From contig JAQGFW010020381.1 in NCBI GenBank assembly GCA_030463445.1, positions 1 through 20,085 of the forward strand: DNA of 20,085 nt, read 5' to 3'. A program made the translations under genes and the position numbers. Below are positions 1-10,399 of the stretch, one piece after another. The stretch's first letter is position 1, and each line of letters starts with the position of its first letter. The notes beneath the pieces were generated by a model that had not been told where the DNA came from, did no database searches, and saw only the letters and a list, made by a program, of their open reading frames with translations. This stretch comes from Euplotes aediculatus (Eukaryota; Ciliophora; Spirotrichea; Euplotida; Euplotidae).

Positions 1-28
1 CCCCAAAACCCCAAAACCCCAAAACCCC
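1..28. repeat. left telomere, C4A4 repeat
   Basis: Three full CCCCAAAA units plus CCCC give 28 bp, followed by AT-rich unique sequence. A 28-bp double-stranded C4A4 tract is the known length for Euplotes macronuclear telomeres. Oxytricha and Stylonychia use a 20-bp tract plus overhang. With the G4T4 end on the right, it marks this as a complete linear chromosome. Confidence 0.97.
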
Positions 29-45
29 AATAATACAAATCGAAA

Positions 46-50
46 TTGAA
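46..50 (+). other. TTGAA chromosome-breakage motif (E-Cbs-like)
   Basis: TTGAA begins after exactly 17 bases of unique sequence beyond the 28-bp telomere; the local context is AAATTGAAAT. The family rule for Euplotes is a conserved TTGAA core 17 bp inside the telomere-addition site, acting in developmental fragmentation. Position and sequence both fit. A five-base match at one fixed place could be chance, but it agrees with the other Euplotes signs. Confidence 0.75.
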
Positions 51-356
51 ATCAATTTGATAGTTTAATATTTTGTAATCAAATTAAATTTTTTTTCAAA
101 CTAATAATTATTAAAACCATTTAACTCGTCATTGTTTTCTTGAAAACGTGTTTTATTTAAAATAGTTTACAAATTTTATTTTGTTTGTTCTTTCATACAT
201 AAATATTTAAAATTTATATTTTCTAAGTCTCAAATCTGAGTGAAAGTAACGAATAAATTTGATTAATCAGAAATATGAGACAGCTGATGTGAAAATTAGT
301 TATACTAATAAACAAGCCCAAAAATATTAGTGAACAGATGTTAATAACTTTAGTAG
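51..356. other. left subtelomeric non-coding region / 3' UTR of MORN gene
   Basis: AT-rich sequence between the breakage motif and the stop codon of the leftward MORN gene. No open frame or RNA gene was seen. It should contain the 3' UTR and poly(A) site of that gene. A segment at 251-266 (AATAAATTTGATTAAT) recurs at about 6084-6099, which is weak evidence for a shared repeat. Confidence 0.6.
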
Positions 357-864
357 TTACTTTATGTCCACATACACATCATCGATCCACATGCCTGATT
401 TGAGTATTTGACCGTCTGAGGAGTATAGAGTTCCTTGTCCGTTTCTCATATATCGAAATGAGAGTCCAGAATACCATGTTCCGTCTCTGTATCTAATTTG
501 TCCTTGTAAGCCTCCTTGCCCGTCCCATTCGCCTACATATTCGTCTCCATTCACTGTGTAATAAGTCCCTTGGCCATGCTTATAGCCTTCTTTTCATTCT
601 CCAGTGTAGTAGTCTCCATAACTAAAGATATATCTGCCTGTTCCATGTTGCTTGCCATCCTTCCAATATCCCTCTTCAATATTTCCTCCATAATGTACCT
701 TTATACCAATGCCATGTGGAGTATAAGTTCCTGCTTTCACCTCTCCGATGTAAACTCCATACCGAGAATTAAAAATTTGAATGTGGTCTGTTGTGCAGTG
801 AAATTGACCATAATCGAACTGTCCTATTCTCTTATACACATTTGATGATTCATAGAAGTATTTT
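357..864 (-). CDS. MORN-repeat protein, C-terminal coding part
   Basis: About 168 codons ending in TAA at 357-359. It consists of roughly six MORN repeats, for example YVGEWDGQGGLQGQ, GYWKDGKQHGTGRY and GYKHGQGTYY. MORN repeats form elongated beta-sheet scaffolds, often membrane- or cytoskeleton-associated in protists. A TGA at 594-596 falls inside a repeat (YTGE-x-KEGYKHG). The repeats continue in phase past it, so TGA must be sense: Cys in Euplotes, with Trp the commonest residue at this position in the family. No TAA or TAG interrupts the frame. Upstream the frame closes at 870-872, directly behind a possible 3' splice site (AATTTAG, ending at 865). The true start is therefore not in this exon; N-terminal sequence probably lies at 870-1575. 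Confidence 0.85.
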
Positions 865-869
865 CTAAA

Positions 870-1575
870 TTAAGAGTAAAATAATTCTGTCTATGCTCAA
901 ATTGAAAGCAAGAAAAGAGTTCCACATAAATCAAGCTGAATCGTTTCAAATTTGAAATGCTTTGACTTGTAATTATCTGAAAATCCCAATTTATAAGGTA
1001 TATATTAAGAAACTTGGATAAATATTCAAATTAAATTATTTCAAACATCATATTATAATTTAACTCTAAAATAGCTGAAATGTTTAAAATCTAGTTACAA
1101 GTCCAAAATAGATCACCAAGTTCAAAAAAGTAACTTGTCAAGGAGTAATGATGTTTTTCATTCACTCAATACATGATTCTTTAGTTTTGAATATTTACCC
1201 TCAATAAGTCTTTTTCCATATCAGTGATAAATTTGCATTGTAATAAAAGTTTTTGTAAAACTCGCAACTCACCACTGTTAAGAGTGAGAGTATTATTGTA
1301 AAATTATACCTATTTTTGAACCAAAGTCGCGAGTTGAGTTTAATTGCTTATCTTTAAACTCTTTTTATCCTAAGTAGTTAGCTTTTAAATCAGCGAACAG
1401 TGATATAATTAAAATTGTTATTAGCAGAATCAGTGATTCCGTATATTTAAGGGAAGAGTTTATCTTATTCTTTCAAAATTTACTCTCCCTTATGTTCTTC
1501 TTTATATTCTTCGCAATTTTTGTAGTTATGTAACGATGCCTTTTGATTCGGTTCGTAGTAATTTGTAACGGACAT
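870..1575 (-). CDS. probable upstream (N-terminal) coding region of the MORN gene, frames interrupted
   Basis: Two protein-like segments lie upstream of the MORN exon. One starts at ATG 1575-1573 (MSVTNYYEPNQKASLHNYKN) and runs to about 1140. It carries TAA codons in Gln-like settings (EHKGE-x-ILKE-x-DKLFP-x-IYG) and a 49-codon stretch free of all three stop triplets (from AIKLNSRLWFKN to LSLIWKKTY). A second segment in another frame runs from about 1170 to 870 and contains LKRFSLIYVELFSCFQFEH; a 24-nt GTAACT...TTTCAG intron could lie at its start. I could not find a phase-correct join to the MORN exon at 864. It could be a multi-exon 5' part, a separate decayed gene, or a gene read with UAR as Gln. 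No known domain was recognised. Confidence 0.4.
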
Positions 1576-1748
1576 AGTTGATTTAAGCTAATGATTAGAA
1601 ATATTCAATGGCTATATTATGAGAAGTCGAATCATTACCAGCTCTTTTAGAAGAGCCAAAACAATAAAAGAGAGAAAAGATAGAACAATGAAGATTTATA
1701 TCTACTGATATTTTTGAATATAAAGAAAAGGACTTCGACAAAAAACGA

Positions 1749-3893
1749 ATGTTTCGAGCTCTATAATGAACAGATTTTTAATCATCTTACAGAAATAGAA
1801 AGGAGGTAGTAAATTAAACGACTGAAAATAGTGTAGATTTTCTTCTAGACAAAATAGCTTTGAAAGTTATTTAATTCAACTTTGTGATAGTCAGAAGTGA
1901 GTAGTAAACACTAGTTATATGTATAATAGAAAGACATCCACAATACATTTGCATCAAATATCCTCTAGTCTTAATACTACTCAAAAAGTCAGACTGTTTA
2001 ATACCGGCAATCAATTATGATTCTTTACTCCTTGAGATAGCGAAAAAGTTGAGCAACTTTATAGGAGAAAGTAAAAAAGTAAATTCAATAATTTATTCCA
2101 ATAATAATATTTGTTATGTAAATGTGAAAGTGATTAATAGAATGAAATTCAGTAAGTTTTCAATTATTACCCTACTATAACAGCTAATAAATACTTTAAA
2201 TCAATAACTGAGTATTGAAAAGAAGATACTTATTCTAAATAATCGTAAATATAAACAATCAAGGAATAAAGCAAAACCAAATGAGATTATTATTAAAAAT
2301 AAAAGTTTAAAGGTGAGATAATCGACAAATTAAATTCGACAGTAAATCAAAAACTATAATTATTCAAAGTACTGTTATTTGAATTAAAAGGCTTAAGAGA
2401 ATAAAAGTGAGATGCATAAGATTAAAAAGTTATAATTAAAAATAATTGAATAAATAATTGAGAATTATTAATCGAAAAAGTATTTTTATAAATTGAATTC
2501 TCAAATAAGATATTTTTTTAAGATGAGTTTAAAAACGAAATTACATACAAAGCATATACATTCGATAAATGTCATTTTAAAAAAATGAAAATACATAATG
2601 AAATAACAAAAAATTGATATAGTGTTGGGATAAAGAGACAGAATAAATATCCATATTCATCAAAAGATTTTTAATTTGATAGGTAAGAAGATTCTTCAAG
2701 ACTGAGTTATCAAGTTTATTGAGTATAACGAGGAAAAATTACTTCAGATTGATTTAGTGGAATAGTCTGATTATTTGTATTACCTAAAAATATATCTTTT
2801 CAATTGTGAATATCACCAAAGCGAATTCTCATATTCAGGAGTAACTTAAAGTAAATTAAAAGAAGTATTGTTAGCAAATAAAAAATATTTAGTGCATTGA
2901 GAATCTCATAAAATTTACAATAGAAAATAGAGAATAGTTTAAAAATTAATTACTTGCACAGTATCATAATAAGATTAAATCAAAACAATTTTTGAAATCC
3001 TTATTACCAACAGTTACAAGGCAGTGTCGAGATGTATAATAGGATTAAACAATACTTTCTACATTCTTCTAAAGATGCATTAGTAAAGAATTTTGATCTA
3101 TAGGATTATATTAAGAAGTTTCTTGATGATAACAACAAAATAAAGCATACTAAATGAGGTTCCTTATAAGAAAAATAGTGGAGAAATCAAAAGAACAATT
3201 TTTTTTACAAATCAAGGATAAGGCAAATTGCTGGAATCAATTGAAGAAAGGTAATGATGAGAAGCAGAATGCGGATTTGAAAGTTAGAATCTTGAATTAA
3301 AGGGAGAGGGGTTATTTTGTAGAGAATAAAATTTAAGTAAAATATTTGAAATCGAACAATTATCCTCAAGTGAATAATAATTTTAAGGAACACTTATTGA
3401 AAAAAGTGAAGATCATCAATCATCTTCGCAAGGGCATGTGAGTTTCATAACAGAAGCAAGGTTAAACAGATAATAGTTTGGAATTCTAAAACAAAGAATA
3501 ATTGAATTAAAATAAATATTTTTAACTTTTTTGGAACTTCTAAAGCAAATTCTTCAAGAAAATAAGGGAAAAAGCAAATGGATCAATTTTTTTATAATAC
3601 TAAAATTCATTTCTCAAAAAACACAAAAAAGTTATCAATAAGTCGAAACTAAAGTTAAAATTTTATACTTTCAATTGCACAGAAATCGCACCTGTTGAGT
3701 ATATGTTTCGTGCAATCAAATCAAAAATGAGGAGACAAATATTAATCAAGATAATTAATTTTGATAAAAAAATCATTCATAATTATGATAAAATAAAAGA
3801 TAGATAGTATAAACAAGAAGGCATGGAGAGGTGAATCAGTAAAGTTATAAAAGAGTAAGTAGAGAAAATAATACATTAAAGAGATCCATTTAA
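1749..3893 (+). CDS. 2.1-kb purine-rich coding-like frame with many in-frame TAA/TAG; function unknown
   Basis: One frame (codons starting at coordinates divisible by 3) reads as a Lys/Glu/Ile/Asn-rich protein for over 700 codons if TAA and TAG are passed. It contains a 90-codon run (1908-2177) with none of the three stop triplets, including IERHPQYICIKYPLVL and DSLLLEIAKKLSNFIGESK. Other protein-like stretches are KFIEYNEEKLLQIDLVE and EDHQSSSQGHVSFITEARL. The strand is purine-rich throughout, as ciliate coding strands tend to be. About 50 TAA/TAG and 10 TGA codons occur, close to what random AT-rich sequence would give, so the case rests on composition and the long open run. ATG 1749 is the first Met in the frame, but the frame seems to extend upstream. 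It may be a decayed gene or one using UAR = Gln. Confidence 0.35.
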
Positions 3894-4584
3894 TATAATA
3901 ATCAAAAGAAGAAAAGGTAAAATGTTGACCAAATAAACAATTTTAAAGAGATAAACTCATTTATTATATTAGTAATTCAATCATATATTCTGAATTTCTG
4001 CATATTTAAGACTTGATTAATTATATTTGTCACATAAAAATTTAAAATTTCATTAAAAACTAACCCGATTTAAAAATTATATCATTTGAAAGATGTCTAA
4101 TTATTTTATTTATGAATTCAATATCAACTAAAAATATCATTAAATATTTGAAAATAACTTATTTCATAATAAATTATACTTTTTAGATGAATAAATATTA
4201 TACAAAATCACTGATATTTGAATTTTATTTTCTCTAATTTAGTTTCAAAATAAATAAAATCAAGTATTAAAATTATATTTTATAAATTTTATTTAATCAT
4301 ACTAAATAATTCTTCTTGATGAAAAATATAAAATCTTTAGACGATAATAAAAAATTTTCATTATAATAATCTAACTTACAATTAATTTTCTTAATTATAA
4401 AAAATAATTAAAAATATTAAACTTTACTTTAGATCAAAAACATTTTTAATAAAGTCAAATTTAAATAGAAACTCGAAACAAGTGAAGTCATATAGGTTAT
4501 TATTTATGCATAAGACTGATATGTTTAAAAATGAAACCGAAAGTTAGAGTTTCCGTTTAAGTAACATTATAAAAATTTAAATTA
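3894..4584. other. AT-rich spacer, no gene seen
   Basis: Very AT-rich sequence with short homopolymers and stops in all frames. No splice-bounded exon, RNA gene or long repeat was recognised. It lies between the 3' ends of a rightward frame and a leftward one, so it may hold both 3' UTRs. Confidence 0.5.
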
Positions 4585-4960
4585 TTAAATTAAATGTATT
4601 TTTAATATTTTTTCACAATCAACTAAATTTTGGGTCATTTTTATGTTGAAGCACCTAAATCTGCTCCAACTTCTGTTTCTTTTTAAAATTTAAATAATTT
4701 GATATATTTATCTGGTGATGTATATACAAATATTTATAGGTAAACAACAGTCAATATATTCTATATAAAATTTATCTCAAAATATATTCCATTAATTTAC
4801 TTACCCAAAACTCGGATCACCATCCAATAATTTAAATTCTTCATCAATATGCATTTTGTCAATATAAAACTGAGCATCTCTGAGTCTAAGTTCTTCTATA
4901 ATCCCTTTAAACTCTGTCAAACATTCTAAAATATGAGTTGGGAAACTGTTTTAATGCAAA
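4585..4960 (-). CDS. two-exon coding remnant of unknown function
   Basis: The exon at 4960-4805 reads LECLTEFKGIIEELRLRD then QFYIDKMHIDEEFKLLDGD and ends at a good donor, GTAAGT (GT at 4804-4803). Removing 4804-4673 (132 nt, ending AAACAG) joins it in phase to a second exon, SWSRFRCFNIKMTQNLVDCE and 10 more residues, stopping at TAA 4585-4587. The charged composition and the matched donor, acceptor and phase support a real exon pair. One TAA (4951-4953) sits near the start of the first exon. A short upstream piece at 5054-5015 (MKIVIWDFEIGS, then TAA, then GTAATT) may be the first exon, but its phase does not match. No family was recognised. Confidence 0.45.
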
Positions 4961-5362
4961 CTAGAATATAATTCACAATCAATAATCAAATTAAATCAAG
5001 TGCTTCGAAATTACCTTAAGATCCTATTTCAAAGTCCCAAATGACTATTTTCATATTTTAAGAAGAGTTTGGAGAACGAGTTTAAATTTATAGTTTTGTC
5101 GATAACCATTTATTGTTAATTTAAAAATTTTATTTTTTACAATCTTAGTAACTGCTGGATATTTTAATAAAAATGTAAATTTATAAAGTATGGTTGTTTT
5201 CTAAAATGTTTTGACTCTCTTTAATAATAAAGTTGATATTTTATTTGTAAATAATAAAAATTTATATTAATTGCATCATATCATTATATAAAACCAACAA
5301 ATAACAGAACTTATAAATTAATTGACAAATATAATTAAGTGTATAATAGAATAAAAATCAAT

Positions 5363-5533
5363 ATGAAGAAAGTGAATAAATTGGGACTCTTCCAGATAAA
5401 TTTTATCAATATACTTTTCTAATTGATTACAAGAATCAGCTTTGATTACATATTATAGAATCAAAAAGAACAAAAGACGTTCATCCTCTGTAATTTAGGA
5501 CCAAATAAAATAAATTTGGAGTTGTTAATTTAA
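5363..5533 (+). CDS. weak short coding-like frame, unknown
   Basis: ATG 5363 opens MKKVNKLGLFQINFINILF, then a TAA. The same frame continues with NQKEQKTFILCNLGPNKINL after a TAG, ending in three consecutive TAA codons from 5531. The composition is plausible for protein but the piece is short and surrounded by AT-rich sequence. It could be a fragment of a decayed gene or chance. Confidence 0.2.
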
Positions 5534-5676
5534 TAATAAGAAGTTTGATTTTCTTTAATTATGTTGACTTTAACAATTAAAGAGAAATTATTTTTTTTAT
5601 AAATGTAAAATGTTAATAACCAAAATTTTTCAACTTTGAGGGGTTTATGAAAAACTTTTCTGAAAGCACAATCGTT

Positions 5677-5925
5677 CTAATTACTTTTATAAAACTTAAT
5701 TCTTCTGTATTCCATATTAATATTAATAAAACTTAATGCAATTGTTAAATAGACTATTATAAGTAAATTATGTAAATAAATATAAAATATGTATAATGTT
5801 AAGTGTATTTTATATTTAAATTGTATTAGATATAAAACTAACATATTTTCTTCTACAGTAGCTTGTTGGGAAAAAATTCTATTTAATTTTAGTGCAAAAT
5901 CATAACTTTTCTTTTTTTTATACAT
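5677..5925 (-). CDS. hypothetical 82-residue protein with hydrophobic C-terminal half
   Basis: ATG 5925-5923 to TAG 5679-5677, free of TAA, TAG and TGA throughout, so it is open in any code. The first half is polar and protein-like (SYDFALKLNRIFSQQATVEE). The second half is Ile/Leu/Tyr-rich and could form a membrane segment (LHNLLIIVYLTIALSFINI). No homologue was recognised. In sequence this AT-rich an 82-codon run can arise by chance, and the hydrophobic half may reflect T-rich composition. Confidence 0.3.
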   Translation of the reverse strand: MYKKKKSYDFALKLNRIFSQQATVEENMLVLYLIQFKYKIHLTLYIFYIYLHNLLIIVYLTIALSFININMEYRRIKFYKSN

Positions 5926-7978
5926 AAAATTGACTGTTCAGTTAATTTAGTTTCAGTATCAAACTTGATGTGAATTAAAAATTAGTGCTATGTGAATCAA
6001 ACTTCTATTCTGTATATTGGAATTAGCTATTTTATTAATTGTAATTTTTATAGTAATGAATATAAAATTGAATAAGCATCGAAATAAATTTGATTAATTA
6101 AGCAGCAGACTTGATGCTAAAAATCGATTTAATGTAAAATCAATTTAAGTATATTTTCACTGATATAACTATAAAATGTCATCTCTTCAAAAATAAGGTT
6201 TATGAGAATTTTCAGAAGGGAACCTGGCACCTAATAGTCATTATAATTATTAGTATTTATAAATTTTAATTTATTATTTTTATTTTATTTTATTTTAAAC
6301 ATGTAAAAAAACTTAAGCAGAAAATTAGTAGATCTTTTAATTGGCAATTATTCTCTACTAAAAATTAAAGAACATTAATTTTGAAGTACAAAATAGTATT
6401 TATGTTGCCTCAAGCTTTTATGGTCTATATGTTTTCATATATTGTTTTAAGATGATGAGAACTTAGTCAAGTTTATATTTAAATAACTGAGTGGAGAATT
6501 TTTGAAAAATAATAATAATTGTCAACAAAATTAATTTATAAATTTTAATTTTAATTATTATATTTAATAAAAAGTATTAAGATAATTGAACCATCATTTA
6601 AGCATCTATGCATACAATTATTTTTAATTATTCTCTATATATATCTTATTTCAATAAAAAGAGCTTTCGAATGCTAATTTTTGTGAAAATTTATTGTTTA
6701 TAAGATAAAATTATTAAGGTTTAATGACTTAAAATGTAAATTAAAATTCTGAAATTTTAAGAAATAACAAAATGATATATTTTTATTTTTATTTCAAGAT
6801 TAATAAGCTTAATTTAATATAAATACTTTTATTACTTCTTACACAAACTATTTATTGAATAATAATTTTTTTAATATTAAATTAAGCAGAATATGATAAA
6901 ATGTTTCATTTTAGCGATTAGTTTTCATATTATCTCAATATATCTAATCACTCAAAAATAACTACATGGCAGTTTCCATCTATTACTATCATAGTTAATT
7001 TCATTATTTGAAATATATATTGTTTATCTTTGAATAAAATATTTAGCAAATACTTCTCTCGAATAATGAAAGGTAAATTTCTTTTGGAATAATCTTTAGT
7101 TTCCATGCTCATCACTAATCTCCAAATAATTTGTAAGACTCTTAAATAAATAATTTGCCAAATTGCTTCAAAATTCTAATTTTTAATATATCTTAATCTA
7201 TTATTATATGTGATAAAAATATAATTTATTTAACATCTTTTAATCTTACAATGATCACAAAAAAATTGAACTGTCATAGAAAATATATGGACATTTACAA
7301 AATTTTAGATTAATATACTTAATCATCTGCTCAATTTTGTATGAAATTTCAATTTTGATTTTAATAAAATAAAATATTTTTTATGTTTAGTAATTCTTCA
7401 GTTCAATTGCTGACAAGTTTAAATACATTATTCATACTATTAAAATAAGTCAACACATTATTCAGTTAGACTAACCCATTTTCTTGTTTTGTTCATGTTA
7501 TTTAATTTTTGCTTTCATGAGTTATTTTCAATTTGACCGAATATTTCTATTTGATTAAAATATAGACTGTACTTAATCAATCTATAATTTTAATGTCAAT
7601 TTCCTCGAAAATTCTATTGCTTTGGTAATCGATTTTTGGGTTCTTAATCAAATAGAGAAAAAATGAAATTTTCATATTTTATTTATCATAAATATATAAG
7701 CTTAAAAATTTTAATTTACAAATTTAAATCAAAATTTTTGTTAAAGAAATACTCATATATTTTTCTTTTACTAAAAACTCATCTCAAATATTAATCTTAT
7801 GAAAAATCTATGTCTTTAGCATTACACTTTGCTATTTTTTATACTGCTATTTTAATCTTGAAATGATAAAACATTAATTTTAAATTATGTACAGTTACAG
7901 GTTGAGTAACCTTTTTATTCCAACATACTTTAAAAGATTAATAATTGCCAATCATGACAATTTAAGCCGATTTTATTG
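5926..7978. other. 2-kb AT-rich region without a convincing gene
   Basis: Long AT-rich stretch with frequent stops in every frame and no splice-bounded exon that I could support. It holds one partial similarity to the left subtelomeric region (AATAAATTTGATTAAT at about 6084). Slightly less AT-rich islands at about 6190-6230 and 7090-7135 may be exon remnants but are too short to call. The last 100 bases are the upstream region of the transposase. Confidence 0.5.
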
Positions 7979-9336
7979 ATGAATAAAGGTGATGATGACC
8001 AGCAAATGACAGAGTATTTAGTACCTGAATGGATTTCAGATTTTGCAAGATTAAATCAGGTTACAAAGAACTCATAAGTCATTTTTATATTAGGCTGTCG
8101 GATTAAGAAGTAGTTGAGAAAATAATTCATTCTTGGAAAGATAATAATCAAAAAGATACAAACTATGTAAATTTACAACTTTCGGAAAATAATAAATGTC
8201 CCGTATTTGAAGAAATCCAGATAAAGAGTCAGAATGCTTAAAATGAAACTATTTATATGTGGAGAACTGCAAAACTAACAATACTATGAATTGCATTCAG
8301 GCTTAGCATTCCTTCTGTCTTAGTCTTCAATACTGTTCATAAATACAAATCACTTGTCAAAAAGATAATTAAAGATAAGATTGCATTTAAGAATAAAAAG
8401 AATGATGCTATAAGTATTGGGAAGCTTGATAAAATGCATACGTTTTGAGCATTAGATAAAAACAAAGTGATACATATTGAAGATACTAAAGAAAAGTTTG
8501 GAACAATGAAACTTAAAATAAAATCCCTTGGAATTCAACAATTGCTGATGCTTTGAAAAAGAAGCTAAATATGTCTTATAAACTATTGAAAATAAGACAC
8601 CCCAAACTTCATATAAGTGAATATAAAAAACTCAATGTTGAAGGTGTATTAGATCAGTATGCTTTGAGTAGCGATGAGTATGAAATTATATTTATTGATG
8701 ATTTTCAAATATACAGACGAAAGTAAATAATACAGAAGATGGGCTATATAGGGAAAAAGAGCTAGCTTTGAATACGATTTGATTCATTCTAAATGACATT
8801 TATTATTGCGTTTTCTGGACAACATATTTACGGGGTAATGTGTAATGAATCAACGAACGATGGAGTCGTATTCTGTTATTTTCTAAGCGAAGCCCATCAA
8901 GCAGTAAATAAATTCAAACAAACTAATAATTGAAATGGGTTTATCTGATGGTCAAAGCATCGATTCATCAAGCTTTAAATATCAGAGAGTTTATTGAGAA
9001 ACACAAGATTAGCATTATTACTCTGCTTACTTCTAAATGACGTCAGAGTTTCACACTACTTTTAAAAGTGTATTTTGCGTTTTTCTAAGCTTTTGCTTAG
9101 TTTGCGTTTTTGGAAAAATGACAAAGTATAGAGCGTTTTCTACTCTACCAAAATCGTAAACAAAGCAAGGAAAAGCTCAAAAGAAAAGTGAGAAATTACT
9201 AAAAACACTGAAACTTTGTAGTCATTTTGACTTAAGAAGAGTACCATCCCACTTTATTGACCCTCTCTAAATGATGCTAAGATGACGATTCAATCAATAA
9301 TAGTTAATCTTAGAAGCTTCATTGGAAAGGGAAGGT
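7979..9336 (+). pseudogene. broken Tc1/mariner-IS630 family transposase
   Basis: ATG 7979 opens MNKGDDDQQMTEYLVPEWIS. The reading then changes frame and continues through EVVEKIIHSWKDNN, a helix-turn-helix-like stretch (LNMSYKLLKIRHPKLH), the first catalytic Asp region (YEIIFIDDFQIYRRK, near 8697) and the following beta strand (MTFIIAFSGQHIYGV). About 8950-9050 reads LMVKASIHQALNIREFIEKH then ISIITL. This matches the family motif around the second Asp (DNASIH...REFIE), but one codon is missing and the Asp is replaced by Lys. At least three frame changes plus in-frame TAA/TAG show a dead copy. The downstream C-terminal region is hard to follow. Such enzymes cut and paste the element at TA sites. 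Euplotes Tec elements encode this family in the germline, so finding a copy on a telomere-capped molecule is unusual. No terminal inverted repeats were found. Confidence 0.75.
9074..9111. repeat. 11-bp direct repeat flanking a perfect 6-bp-stem hairpin
   Basis: TTTGCGTTTTT occurs at 9074-9084 and again at 9101-9111. Between them is CTAAGC-TTTT-GCTTAG (9085-9100), a perfect 6-bp stem with a four-base loop. It sits inside the 3' part of the transposase remnant, where the family's proline-rich motif and third acidic residue would be encoded. It looks like a local duplication or a small insertion rather than coding sequence. Confidence 0.7.
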
Positions 9337-9705
9337 AAGAAAACATACAACTAAGTTAGTTCTAATTTAGAATACATTCATTCTGTTTAATCTCAAACAT
9401 TTTAAGAGAAATCAAAATAGAAGGTTTGGGAAGGTATGTGTTTGCTCAAAAAGAAGAAATAATGGCGAATTAAGAAAAATATGTTCATAATTTATAAAAA
9501 GAACTTTCGATCCCAGAAATTAAATTTTGATATTCATTTAAAACAATTAGTGTAATTCATGAATATTTTTCTGTTATTTTATTCGAATAATCAATGTAGA
9601 TTTTTATAATTAATTTTGATTAAATAATTTTTCCAATAATTAATACTTTTAACTTTGATACTAAAAATCAAAATTCTATTGTAGATTATAATTTTTTATT
9701 AAAAA
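9337..9705. other. AT-rich spacer upstream of B-box-like gene
   Basis: No gene seen. The first part may be the 3' flank of the transposase remnant. The last 100 bases, before ATG 9706, would hold the promoter of the next gene. Confidence 0.4.
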
Positions 9706-10399
9706 ATGGAGCAATGAAAAGTAATTCCAGAAGATTTTATGAAGAATTTTTATTGCAAGAGCGATCTCTATAATTTACTCTATAAATTGTAAGTATTTTA
9801 TGAATAAGAACATAGTAAATTATCATTTTCCTCTATTTCAAAGATTACCCATTAATTTTTTTAAGGAAAGTCATATCAGGTGATAAAAATGTACTAAGCA
9901 TGATTTTTTGTTTAGGTATTGAAGAAAGAGTCCATTATAAAGATTGTAATTCCAAAGTTCAAAGAATTCTCAGCAGTATAGATTGGCTTCTGATTAAAGG
10001 AATTTCGGAGTTATTAAAATTCTTTCATGATTACAGTTTAGATCAACTTGTAGATAGAAAATATATGTTTCAAGTCTTCATAACAATTACATTCAAAATT
10101 GTGAGCAATATTGTGATGAATTAAGGAAAAATAGATTTCTTGTTGAAACAGAAAGTATCAAAGGAACTATACTTGACCAGAAGAAATTATTGGAAGAAAT
10201 AAACTCAATGATGACTCAGAATTGTTAAGAAAAATAAAGCATGAATAATATAGTAACAAGTGGAAGTGCTGTTATTTACTCAAAAGCTCAGCCAAACTGA
10301 ATGTCAAAAGAAAGCCAGCAAAGGAATATCAACTAGGTTTTGAAAAATTTTTAAAAAAAATGGATATTGAGACAAAGGGAAAAGGCATGAATTAAACAA
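9706..10399 (+). CDS. B-box-like coiled-coil protein, diverged relative of the right-end gene
   Basis: Exon 1 (9706-9788) begins MEQCKVIPEDFMKNFYCKSD and ends at a strong GTAAGT donor. Removing 9789-9865 (77 nt, ending TTTTTTTAAG) joins it in phase to a frame reading VISGDKNVLSMIFCLGIEER then VHYKDCNSKVQRI. The spacing Cys-x-Gly-x-x-Glu, basic, hydrophobic, then a Tyr/Cys/His-rich end resembles the second half of the right-end B-box. The first Cys pair is absent, so zinc binding is doubtful. A 74-codon stretch (9900-10121) is open in any code. From about 10085 the coding signal moves to another frame (YIQNCEQYCDELRKNRFLVE, then DQKKLLEEINSMM, coiled coil) and then contains TAA, TAG and TGA. 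It is a decayed paralogue, or a gene with an indel plus UAR = Gln. Confidence 0.5.

Noticed and set aside
1-28. Telomere-bearing transposon ends (TBE-type) instead of true telomeres
   Set aside because: Both sequence ends are pure telomere at the physical termini with correct length. No terminal inverted repeat continues inward; the two subtelomeres are unrelated.
516-845. Plus-strand ORF opposite the MORN exon
   Set aside because: It is an antisense shadow; the minus strand encodes clear MORN repeats.
1257-1336. Inverted repeat around AACTCGCAACTC / CGCGAGTTGAG
   Set aside because: Pairing is imperfect and out of register; the region is better read as minus-strand coding sequence.
3205-3393. 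Minus-strand 62-codon ORF rich in Ile/Leu
   Set aside because: It lies opposite the purine-rich plus-strand frame and has the hydrophobic composition of a shadow.
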